Assembly (NCBI GenBank): GCA_902464345.1 | Contig: CABQJA010000169.1 | Span: 1 to 5,006, forward strand | Length of the DNA stretch: 5,006 bases | DNA from: an uncultured Clostridium sp. | Lineage (GTDB): Bacteria; Bacillota; Clostridia; Lachnospirales; Lachnospiraceae | Direction of reading: 5' to 3' | In this document: in pieces, positions 1-4,835 of the stretch | Layout of the letters: each line of letters begins with the position of its first letter | How positions within the stretch are numbered: position 1 is the stretch's first letter | The notes under the pieces: model-generated | What the model saw: the letters and a program-made list of their open reading frames with translations, nothing else | Databases searched by the model: none | Told to the model about the DNA's origin: nothing | Program-made: the position numbers and the translations under genes

Positions 1-64
1 CTACCAGCTTTGCAATCGTGCTTTTTCCTGCACCTGCCGGTCCGTCAATTGCCACACTTGCCAT
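1..64 (-). CDS. cmk: (d)CMP kinase (cytidylate kinase), N-terminal fragment
   Basis: Only the first 21 codons are present; the gene runs off the left edge. The visible peptide is MASVAIDGPAGAGKSTIAKL plus one Val. It holds a complete P-loop, GPAGAGKST at residues 8-16, directly after the first beta strand. VAIDGPAGAGKST at the extreme N-terminus is characteristic of bacterial cytidylate kinases, which transfer phosphate from ATP to CMP or dCMP in the cytoplasm for nucleotide precursor supply. The ATG at 64-62 is supported by a strong ribosome binding site, AAGGAGGA at 82-75, ending 10 nt upstream. The gene follows the permease by 148 nt that contain a promoter candidate and a hairpin, so it is probably a separate transcription unit. 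Another P-loop kinase is possible but unlikely given this exact N-terminus. Confidence 0.88.
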   Translation of the reverse strand, partial: MASVAIDGPAGAGKSTIAKLV

Positions 65-74
65 AACTTATATA

Positions 75-82
75 TCCTCCTT
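75..82 (-). promoter_or_regulatory. Ribosome binding site of cmk
   Basis: AAGGAGGA on the minus strand is a near-perfect anti-16S match, with 10 nt between it and the ATG. It begins one nucleotide after the TTTTTC tract that follows the hairpin at 89-110, so terminator-like structure and translation start are packed together. Confidence 0.85.
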
Positions 83-83
83 G

Positions 84-110
84 AAAAACAGGAATCCGTA
101 TGGATTCCTG
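84..110 (-). terminator. Hairpin plus T-tract: likely intrinsic terminator, or cmk leader stem-loop
   Basis: On the minus strand a perfect 9-bp stem, CAGGAATCC / GGATTCCTG, closes a 4-nt loop (ATAC) and is followed directly by five T residues. This is the only terminator-like structure between the permease stop at 213 and cmk, about 100 nt past the stop. Orientation is set by the T-tract: the plus-strand flank, CCTTATTATA, is a poor terminator tail. It lies downstream of the best cmk promoter candidate (133-161), so it would also sit in the cmk 5' leader. It may therefore act as an attenuator or a stabilising 5' stem-loop rather than a simple operon terminator. Stem energy was not calculated. 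Confidence 0.65.
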
Positions 111-132
111 CCTTATTATACTATCTTATTTG

Positions 133-161
133 ATTATATCGCATTTCTGCATTTCTGTCCA
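133..161 (-). promoter_or_regulatory. Sigma-A-type promoter candidate for cmk
   Basis: On the minus strand, TGGACA (161-156, five of six matches to TTGACA) and TATAAT (138-133, consensus) are separated by exactly 17 bp. The predicted start of transcription is near 126, giving a leader of about 60 nt before the cmk ATG. A second perfect TATAAT lies at 120-115 but has no good -35 partner at 16-18 bp; a transcript from it would start near 108, inside the left arm of the hairpin. The spacer of the main candidate consists almost entirely of a tandem 8-bp repeat (141-156). Confidence 0.65.
141..156. repeat. Tandem 8-bp repeat in promoter spacer
   Basis: GCATTTCT occurs twice back to back on the plus strand (141-148 and 149-156), read as AGAAATGC twice on the minus strand. 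The two copies fill nearly the whole spacer between the -35 (156-161) and -10 (133-138) elements of the cmk promoter candidate. Two perfect copies may be chance in an AT-rich region. Confidence 0.6.
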
Positions 162-212
162 TGCTGTTATCATGGCAGATAATACTACCCTTCCTGTCTT
201 TTTCGTTATATT

Positions 213-2222
213 CTATGACCATTGTACCAGCTTATAATATACTCTGGACGTAATTGCATAGACGCATGCGTATAAAATGCCGAATACCAATACACACCCA
301 AAGATGCATCCGATGAATAACATCCGATTATCCAGCTGTACCATTCGCAGTAACCGTTCAATAACCGGATATGCAAACAGAACATGAATGGTCGCTGTTA
401 CCAGCGGCAGGAAAAATACCGTCAGAATCTGTGACCGAATAGACGCTTTCACTTCCTCCCGGCTCATTCCTACCTTTTGCATAATAACATATCGATCGTG
501 ATCTTCATAGCCCTCTGATATCTGTTTATAATATATGATCAGAATGGTTGCCACCGTAAACAGGATTCCGAGGAATATACCGATAAACAAAAGTCCGCCA
601 TATGCATTCAGTAACGTTTCCCGGATACTGCTCTGTTCAAACAACTGGACATAGTTTTCCTCGAACCATCCCTGATCCGCAAATTTCTGTTCTATCTTCT
701 GATAAAGCACATGCTTTTCCTGTGTGGTACCGGCAAAGTCAAGGCCTTCCAGGCAGCTGACGCCGCCGGCCAGATCTCCCTGATTCGCCTGCATGGTTTC
801 CATGATTCTCTGAATATCTGCCTCTGTCATTACCATGTACGCTTCCGTAAAGATACTGTTTGAATAGATTGGAATAAAATCCTGCAGATGCTCTTTGATT
901 TGATAGGTCTCATCGATCTGATAGGTCTCATCATATAGTTTCCATGTATCCTGCTTAAACGGATCCTGCCGGCAATAAACCAGACTTTCTCCATCCTGCA
1001 GCTCAATATTCTTTCCGGATACCCGGTTATAATCATCAATATTGATCAGAAAACAATAGCATATATTAGATTTCCCGACAGATGAGAATGCATTGATGTC
1101 CGCCTCCAGCACATTCTCTTCTTTTAATGCCGCAAAATCATAATATTGATACGCATACTGCTGCTTTACCTCCAATGATGCTTCCTCGATACACTGATTG
1201 ATGGCAGCATTCCATTCTTCCGGAATCTGCTCCGCTTCCACGGTCATCATAATATCACTCGGATACATTTCACGGACAGCATCCTCAAGACCGAACCACA
1301 TACTGATAGTTGTTGACAGCATGACCAGTACCATGGTTGACAGTACACAGATATTGGCCAGTCCGACTGCATTCCGCTTCATCCGATAGAGCATACCGGA
1401 TACCGATACGAAATGCTTCGTCTGATAGTAATAGTGTCTGTTTTTCTTAAGCAGCTTTAACAGTGCGATCGTTCCTGCCGTAAAGAGCAGATACGTGCCG
1501 ACAATCACAAGCAGTACCGCCAGCGTAAACAGTCCCAGGACACGCAACGGATTCTGTGTCGTAACCGAAATATAATAGCCGCTTCCGATACAAAGGATAC
1601 CAAGCACCGCCAGTGCCCACTTGGCTTTCGGCTCGCGCTCTCCGACCGCATTCCCCTTTAACAGTTCAATCGGCTTGGAACATACCACGGATAACGCGGA
1701 TTTTATATAGATCAATCCAAATACAATTGCAAATAAAACAAGTGTTGTAAGCAGCGCTTCTTTACAAATATGAAACCCAAATACAATGTCAAAATCAACC
1801 AGTTTCAGCAATATCAGATATGCCAGCTTTTCAAATAAGATTCCGGCCAGAAGTCCTGCAGCCAGACTGATTCCGGCAATATACAAGGTTTCAAATGCAA
1901 TAACCATCAGAATATGCCGTTTCTCCATTCCCAGCACGTGAAACAGACCGATTTCCTGTTTCCTGCGTTTCATCAGAAAGCTGTTGGTGTAAAACAGAAA
2001 TATCGCTCCGAATAAAGCAATGATATATCGCCCGTATCCAAGAATCCTTAACAGAAACACACCGGTATTTCCCATATCCATAATATCTGTATTGGCGGAT
2101 ATGGAATGCATGATATAGTACATTGCGATCGATAATATACAAGTGATGATATATGGCAGATAGACCTGCATATTCTTTCTGATATTACTTGCTGCCAGAC
2201 GCGGATAAAACACTTTATTCAT
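213..2222 (-). CDS. bceB: Bce-type ABC transporter permease (FtsX-like, peptide-antibiotic sensing and detoxification)
   Basis: A 669-residue membrane protein with the BceB plan of ten predicted helices. Approximate positions are TM1 22-40, TM2 64-82, TM3 105-130, TM4 156-176, TM5 202-220, TM6 228-256 and TM7 286-310. An extracellular domain of about 230 residues (311-540) follows, then TM8 541-566, TM9 597-622 and TM10 634-660. B. subtilis BceB is of similar size and has its large loop in the same place. In known members this permease binds peptide antibiotics or their lipid II-cycle complexes, frees the target using ATP, and signals flux to the partner kinase. I chose ATG 2222, giving MNKVFYPRLAASNIRKN. 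The extended Shine-Dalgarno GGTGGTGATC (2235-2226) ends 3 nt upstream, with its GGTGG core 8 nt from the ATG. An in-frame GTG at 2234 lies inside that site and is less likely. The gene overlaps the ATPase gene by 8 nt. The extracellular domain has an in-frame DETYQI duplication (897-932) and five cysteines, two of them in ICYC. The substrate is unknown. Confidence 0.9.
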   Translation of the reverse strand: MNKVFYPRLAASNIRKNMQVYLPYIITCILSIAMYYIMHSISANTDIMDMGNTGVFLLRILGYGRYIIALFGAIFLFYTNSFLMKRRKQEIGLFHVLGMEKRHILMVIAFETLYIAGISLAAGLLAGILFEKLAYLILLKLVDFDIVFGFHICKEALLTTLVLFAIVFGLIYIKSALSVVCSKPIELLKGNAVGEREPKAKWALAVLGILCIGSGYYISVTTQNPLRVLGLFTLAVLLVIVGTYLLFTAGTIALLKLLKKNRHYYYQTKHFVSVSGMLYRMKRNAVGLANICVLSTMVLVMLSTTISMWFGLEDAVREMYPSDIMMTVEAEQIPEEWNAAINQCIEEASLEVKQQYAYQYYDFAALKEENVLEADINAFSSVGKSNICYCFLINIDDYNRVSGKNIELQDGESLVYCRQDPFKQDTWKLYDETYQIDETYQIKEHLQDFIPIYSNSIFTEAYMVMTEADIQRIMETMQANQGDLAGGVSCLEGLDFAGTTQEKHVLYQKIEQKFADQGWFEENYVQLFEQSSIRETLLNAYGGLLFIGIFLGILFTVATILIIYYKQISEGYEDHDRYVIMQKVGMSREEVKASIRSQILTVFFLPLVTATIHVLFAYPVIERLLRMVQLDNRMLFIGCIFGCVLVFGILYACVYAITSRVYYKLVQWS
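897..932 (-). repeat. 18-bp tandem duplication inside the permease gene (DETYQI x2)
   Basis: Two adjacent 18-bp units, 897-914 and 915-932, differ at one base (T at 900, C at 918). They encode DETYQI twice in a row, at about residues 431-442 of the extracellular domain. The difference is synonymous: ATT or ATC-type variation is not involved; the two codons are CAA and CAG for Gln. The repeat keeps the reading frame and does not interrupt the gene. Confidence 0.9.
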
Positions 2223-2982
2223 ACTGATCACCACCTGTCAGAAGCATTGTCAATGTATTGGTGATCTTCTGATACTGTTCCTCCAGCGTACTGTTGCCCC
2301 GGTATAGCTGATGGAACACCTGACCATCCTTAATAAACAGAACCCGGCTTGCATGACTGGCCGCCGTCACGGAATGTGTTACCATGAGGATTGTCTGTCC
2401 TTCCTCATGAACCTGATCGAATACCTTTAACAGCTCCGAGGTCGATCTGGAATCCAGCGCACCTGTCGGTTCATCTGCCAGAATCAACTTCGGGTTTGTG
2501 ATCAGTGCTCGTGCGACCGCAGTTCTCTGCTTCTGTCCGCCGGATACCTCATACGGATATTTCTCCAGCAGCTCCTGAATGCCGAGCTTCTTTGCCAGCG
2601 GCTTCAAACGGATCTGCATCTGAGCATACCGCTCACCTGCCAGCACCAGCGGCAATAAAATATTATCCTTTAGCGAAAAAGTATCGAGCAAATTAAACTC
2701 CTGAAATACGAATCCAAGATTGTCCCGCCGAAAGGCAGATAACTGTCGTTCCTTTACATCCGATAGTTTCTTTCCATCCAGCAATACCTCTCCGGCCGTT
2801 GGTTTATCCAGAGCAGCCAGAATATTAAGCAGCGTCGTCTTACCGGATCCGGACTCGCCCATAATCGCCACATATTCGCCCTGTTCCACAGAAAAGCTGA
2901 CATCCGTTAACGCCTGCACCTGATTGCCACCCAGTCTGGTGGTATAGACTTTTTTCAGATTATTTACTTCTAATATTGTCAT
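2215..2982 (-). CDS. bceA: Bce-type ABC transporter ATP-binding protein
   Basis: A 255-residue cytoplasmic ATPase that drives the overlapping permease. It carries every motif of an active subunit: Walker A GESGSGKTT (42-50), Q-loop Gln94 in FVFQEFNLL, signature VSGGQKQR (about 146-153), Walker B LILADEPTGALD (166-177) with catalytic Glu171, and the H-loop His203 in VTHS. Length and the EPTGALDS segment fit the MacB/LolD/BceA class. An in-frame ATG at 3015 would add 11 residues. ATG 2982 is preferred because AGGAGG (2993-2988) lies 5 nt upstream and the protein then begins MTILEVNNLKKVY, the usual family start. The stop overlaps the permease start by 8 nt, indicating one mRNA and coupled translation. 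Regulation is probably from the promoter at 3035-3063 and operator at 3094-3107. The family is certain; the gene symbol is a family-level name, since Psd- and Yxd-type paralogues look alike. Confidence 0.93.
   Translation of the reverse strand: MTILEVNNLKKVYTTRLGGNQVQALTDVSFSVEQGEYVAIMGESGSGKTTLLNILAALDKPTAGEVLLDGKKLSDVKERQLSAFRRDNLGFVFQEFNLLDTFSLKDNILLPLVLAGERYAQMQIRLKPLAKKLGIQELLEKYPYEVSGGQKQRTAVARALITNPKLILADEPTGALDSRSTSELLKVFDQVHEEGQTILMVTHSVTAASHASRVLFIKDGQVFHQLYRGNSTLEEQYQKITNTLTMLLTGGDQYE
2226..2235 (-). promoter_or_regulatory. Extended ribosome binding site of the permease inside the ATPase gene
   Basis: GGTGGTGATC matches the anti-Shine-Dalgarno complement GGAGGTGATC at nine of ten positions. 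It lies within the final codons of the ATPase gene, with 3 nt between its end and ATG 2222. It decides the permease start over the GTG at 2234 and implies that ribosomes finishing the ATPase can restart on the permease. Confidence 0.75.
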
Positions 2983-2987
2983 AGAAA

Positions 2988-2993
2988 CCTCCT
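2988..2993 (-). promoter_or_regulatory. Ribosome binding site deciding the ATPase start
   Basis: AGGAGG is a perfect core Shine-Dalgarno, 5 nt from ATG 2982. It lies within what would be coding sequence if the upstream ATG at 3015 were used; that ATG has no comparable site, so 2982 is the real start. Confidence 0.88.
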
Positions 2994-3000
2994 GATTATC

Positions 3001-3019
3001 CGGTATTCTTGTCATACCG
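3001..3019 (-). promoter_or_regulatory. Small stem-loop in the ATPase mRNA leader
   Basis: CGGTAT and ATACCG form a perfect 6-bp stem with a 7-nt loop. It lies between the predicted transcription start (near 3028) and the ribosome binding site (2993-2988), ending 7 nt before the latter. No T-tract follows, so it is not a terminator. It may stabilise the 5' end or tune translation. A 6-bp stem can arise by chance. Confidence 0.4.
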
Positions 3020-3034
3020 TTGTTTTATGACTCT

Positions 3035-3063
3035 ATTATATTTTTTCGGGCAAAGGTTCTCCA
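3035..3063 (-). promoter_or_regulatory. Promoter of the bceAB-like transporter genes
   Basis: On the minus strand, TGGAGA (3063-3058, four of six matches to TTGACA) and TATAAT (3040-3035, consensus) are separated by 17 bp that end in six A residues. Predicted transcription starts near 3028, giving a leader of about 45 nt. A consensus -10 with a weak -35 suits an activator-dependent promoter, and operator-like repeats lie just upstream at 3074-3107. Confidence 0.75.
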
Positions 3064-3073
3064 TCTGATCCGG

Positions 3074-3078
3074 TGACA
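3074..3078. promoter_or_regulatory. Second operator half-site
   Basis: TGACA, in the longer match GTGACA (3073-3078), repeats the left arm of the operator at 3094-3107 in the same orientation exactly 20 bp away, about two helical turns. The expected right arm (TGTAA at 3083-3087) is absent: TCCGT is found. It lies 10 bp upstream of the -35 element, near -48, where a second regulator dimer could touch RNA polymerase. Confidence 0.5.
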
Positions 3079-3093
3079 CTTTTCCGTTCCATG

Positions 3094-3107
3094 TGACATT
3101 TTTGTAA
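3094..3107. promoter_or_regulatory. BceR-type operator (TNACA-N4-TGTAA)
   Basis: The plus strand reads TGACA-TTTT-TGTAA. As I recall it, the inverted-repeat motif described for BceR-like response regulators is TNACA-N4-TGTAA, and this site fits every fixed position. Its centre is about 72 bp upstream of the predicted start of the transporter mRNA, on the far side of the -35 element, a sensible position for an activator. The likely ligand is the response regulator encoded at 4149-4820. The left arm also pairs with 3114-3120 (GACATTT / AAATGTC), so the region contains overlapping inverted repeats. Confidence 0.75.
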
Positions 3108-3122
3108 GATACGAAATGTCCT

Positions 3123-4121
3123 TTAATCCGTTAACAGTGACTCCTTTCCTGCGTAGATCCGGACGGTCGTTCCGACACCGACCTCCGAGGTCACCTGTAA
3201 CCGTATCGATAATTTGTCTGCTGTCTTTTTGCACAGATACAGTCCGAGACCGGTTGCTTTCTTATCTATTCTTCCGTTATAACCGGTAAATCCTTTTTCA
3301 AAAATCCTTGGAATATCCTCCGGTGCAATGCCGATCCCGGTATCTGAAACAGCCAGAACACCTTCGCCTTCTCCACGGATAGTAATCGTTCCGGCATTTG
3401 TATATTTAACCGCATTGGAAATAATCTGTTCAAGCAGAAACAGAAACCACTTCTCATCCGTCAGAATCGTCTGTCCTGTTTCCTGAAAATCCAGGCGAAT
3501 CTTCTTCCGAATAAACTGTCCTGCATATTTATGGATCACCTGTCGGATGCCGTCATCCAGATCCATGTCCCGGAACACGAAATCCGTCTCGGTTCCTTCC
3601 AGACGATAATAATTTAAGACCATGTTTACATATTGTTCTATCCGGAAAAGCTCCGCCAGAAGCTCCCGGTTCTCCTCTGTATCCTCGCTCTGCAATACCA
3701 GCTTCATCGTCGCGATCGGAACCTTAATCTGATGCACCCAGGTCGCATAAAACTCCAGACTGTTCTTACGCGCCTGATTCCAGCTCTGCATATCCGTTCC
3801 ATACTGCTCCTGTATCATACTTATGATCCGACTATATTCCTCTTCTATGGCAGTCTCAGGTGCCGGAAGTCTCTCTGCTACGGTTTCCCTGCTGTCTATC
3901 ATATGAATCGTCTTCCATCTCCGGTAATAACCGGCGAATCCGACCCCTGCACTTACCAGAAGGATCAACAGACAGATTGCATCCGCATACAGAATAATCT
4001 CCGGATTAATCTTATACAGATAAAGAACTATATGTAAAATCGCTGCACAGACAAACAACAGAATAGCGCCATTCCGGTGTTGTCTTATATATTTTCCAAG
4101 AATCCGAAACCTGTCCTTCAC
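3123..4121 (-). CDS. bceS: Intramembrane-sensing histidine kinase, BceS type
   Basis: A 332-residue sensor kinase (B. subtilis BceS is about the same length). The first 70 residues hold two membrane helices (about 19-36 and 42-66) joined by only a few residues (KINPE), so there is no extracellular sensing domain. In known systems such kinases take their signal from the partner permease. The kinase core follows: phosphoacceptor His130 in WVHQIKVP, N-box Asn236 in QIISNAVKYT, G1 box DTGIGI (260-265), the RIFEKGFTG F-box, and G2 box GLGLY (291-295). All catalytic motifs are intact. An ATG at 4136 would add five residues (MWRGT) but has no ribosome binding site. GGAGGGG (4132-4126) lies inside that extension and is correctly spaced for GTG 4121, giving MKDRFRILGKYIRQ. 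The gene begins 27 nt after the regulator stop; no intrinsic terminator follows it. Confidence 0.9.
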   Translation of the reverse strand: MKDRFRILGKYIRQHRNGAILLFVCAAILHIVLYLYKINPEIILYADAICLLILLVSAGVGFAGYYRRWKTIHMIDSRETVAERLPAPETAIEEEYSRIISMIQEQYGTDMQSWNQARKNSLEFYATWVHQIKVPIATMKLVLQSEDTEENRELLAELFRIEQYVNMVLNYYRLEGTETDFVFRDMDLDDGIRQVIHKYAGQFIRKKIRLDFQETGQTILTDEKWFLFLLEQIISNAVKYTNAGTITIRGEGEGVLAVSDTGIGIAPEDIPRIFEKGFTGYNGRIDKKATGLGLYLCKKTADKLSIRLQVTSEVGVGTTVRIYAGKESLLTD

Positions 4122-4125
4122 GGTA

Positions 4126-4132
4126 CCCCTCC
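4126..4132 (-). promoter_or_regulatory. Ribosome binding site placing the kinase start at GTG 4121
   Basis: GGAGGGG ends 4 nt before GTG 4121 and begins only 1 nt after the alternative ATG (4136-4134). A site inside the first codons cannot serve that ATG, so the GTG start is preferred. Confidence 0.75.
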
Positions 4133-4148
4133 ACATTTCTATGCATCA

Positions 4149-4820
4149 CTATTCAATAATATAGCCACATCCAACCTTTGTCTTAATATAATCCTCCAAA
4201 CCGATCTCCACCAGTTTTTTCCGTAAACGGTTGATGTTTACAGTCAGTGTATTTTCCTCTACATAAGAATCAATCTCCCAGAGCCGCATCATCAATGTAT
4301 TCCGGCTGACTACTTTTCCCTTTTGCTCTAACAGGGTCTGCAGAATCCGGAACTCATTCCGGGTCAGATCAAGTATCTGTTCTCCGTAATGTAATGTCAT
4401 ATCATTCAGATTTAAAATTGCGCCCTTATGCTCCAGTACCGGGATTGAACCCGTCAGATCATAGGTTCTTCGAAGGATTGCCTGTACCTTGGCAAGCAGC
4501 ACGTTCAGATCAAATGGTTTTGCAATGAAATCATCTCCACCCATATTCATTGCCATGATGATATTCATATTATCCGATGCCGAAGATATAAAAAGAATCG
4601 GGACATTGGAATGCTTCCGTATCTCACTGCACCAGTGGTATCCATTGAAAAACGGCAGCATAATATCCAGCAGAACCAGCTGTGGTTCTACTGCCAAAAA
4701 TTCCTCCGTAACTTTCTGAAAATTCTGAATGCAATACACCTCATAGCCCCAGGCCTGCAGCTGTGTCCGCATTGCACTTGCCATATTTTCATCATCTTCA
4801 ACAAGCATGATCTTATACAT
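4149..4820 (-). CDS. bceR: OmpR-family response regulator, BceR type
   Basis: A 223-residue two-domain regulator. The receiver domain (1-118) has the acidic pair Asp9/Asp10, phosphoacceptor Asp52 in LVLLDIMLP, the Ser79/Ser80 switch position in FISSAS, and Lys101 in KPF. A winged-helix effector domain (about 126-223) has LTRNEFRIL, the recognition-helix region EENTLTVNINRLRKKL (188-203) and the C-terminal hairpin VGCGYIIE. ENTLTVNINRLRKKL is typical of the BceR/PsdR/GraR branch. When phosphorylated by the kinase encoded next, it should activate the transporter promoter through the operator at 3094-3107. ATG 4820 follows AAGGGTGG (4835-4828) with 7 nt spacing. That site directly abuts the flavoprotein stop, so no room remains for a dedicated promoter between the genes; transcription must begin inside or upstream of the flavoprotein gene. 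Confidence 0.92.
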   Translation of the reverse strand: MYKIMLVEDDENMASAMRTQLQAWGYEVYCIQNFQKVTEEFLAVEPQLVLLDIMLPFFNGYHWCSEIRKHSNVPILFISSASDNMNIIMAMNMGGDDFIAKPFDLNVLLAKVQAILRRTYDLTGSIPVLEHKGAILNLNDMTLHYGEQILDLTRNEFRILQTLLEQKGKVVSRNTLMMRLWEIDSYVEENTLTVNINRLRKKLVEIGLEDYIKTKVGCGYIIE

Positions 4821-4827
4821 TGATTTT

Positions 4828-4835
4828 CCACCCTT
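4828..4835 (-). promoter_or_regulatory. Ribosome binding site of the response regulator
   Basis: AAGGGTGG begins at the nucleotide after the flavoprotein TAG and lies 7 nt before ATG 4820. The arrangement suggests that the flavoprotein and regulator share an mRNA and that translation may be coupled. Confidence 0.7.

Noticed and set aside
159..175. CCATG / CATGG inverted repeat overlapping the cmk -35 element
   Set aside because: It has only 5 bp of stem with a 7-nt loop and no T-tract on either strand. It could be an operator but is too short to report as one.
129..176. A 15-codon minus-strand frame (ATG ATA ACA GCA ...) between permease and cmk
   Set aside because: The nearest purine-rich stretch is about 15 nt upstream, too far for a ribosome binding site, and the frame overlaps the promoter candidate. 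A leader peptide is not supported.
2983..3015. Longer ATPase start at ATG 3015 (11 extra residues)
   Set aside because: The perfect AGGAGG lies inside this extension and serves ATG 2982, and the extra residues are not typical of the family.
3025..3234. Minus-strand frame spanning the end of the kinase gene and the transporter promoter region
   Set aside because: It is a shifted frame over the kinase C-terminus and the control region, with no ribosome binding site or recognisable domain.
3633..4037. 134-codon open frame on the plus strand, antisense to the kinase
   Set aside because: It lies wholly inside an intact kinase gene, its translation matches no domain I recognise and has a low-complexity look, and I see no promoter for it. 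It is a reading-frame shadow.
4489..4823. Two overlapping plus-strand frames opposite the response regulator
   Set aside because: Both are antisense to an intact, clearly recognisable OmpR-family gene and have no recognisable motif.
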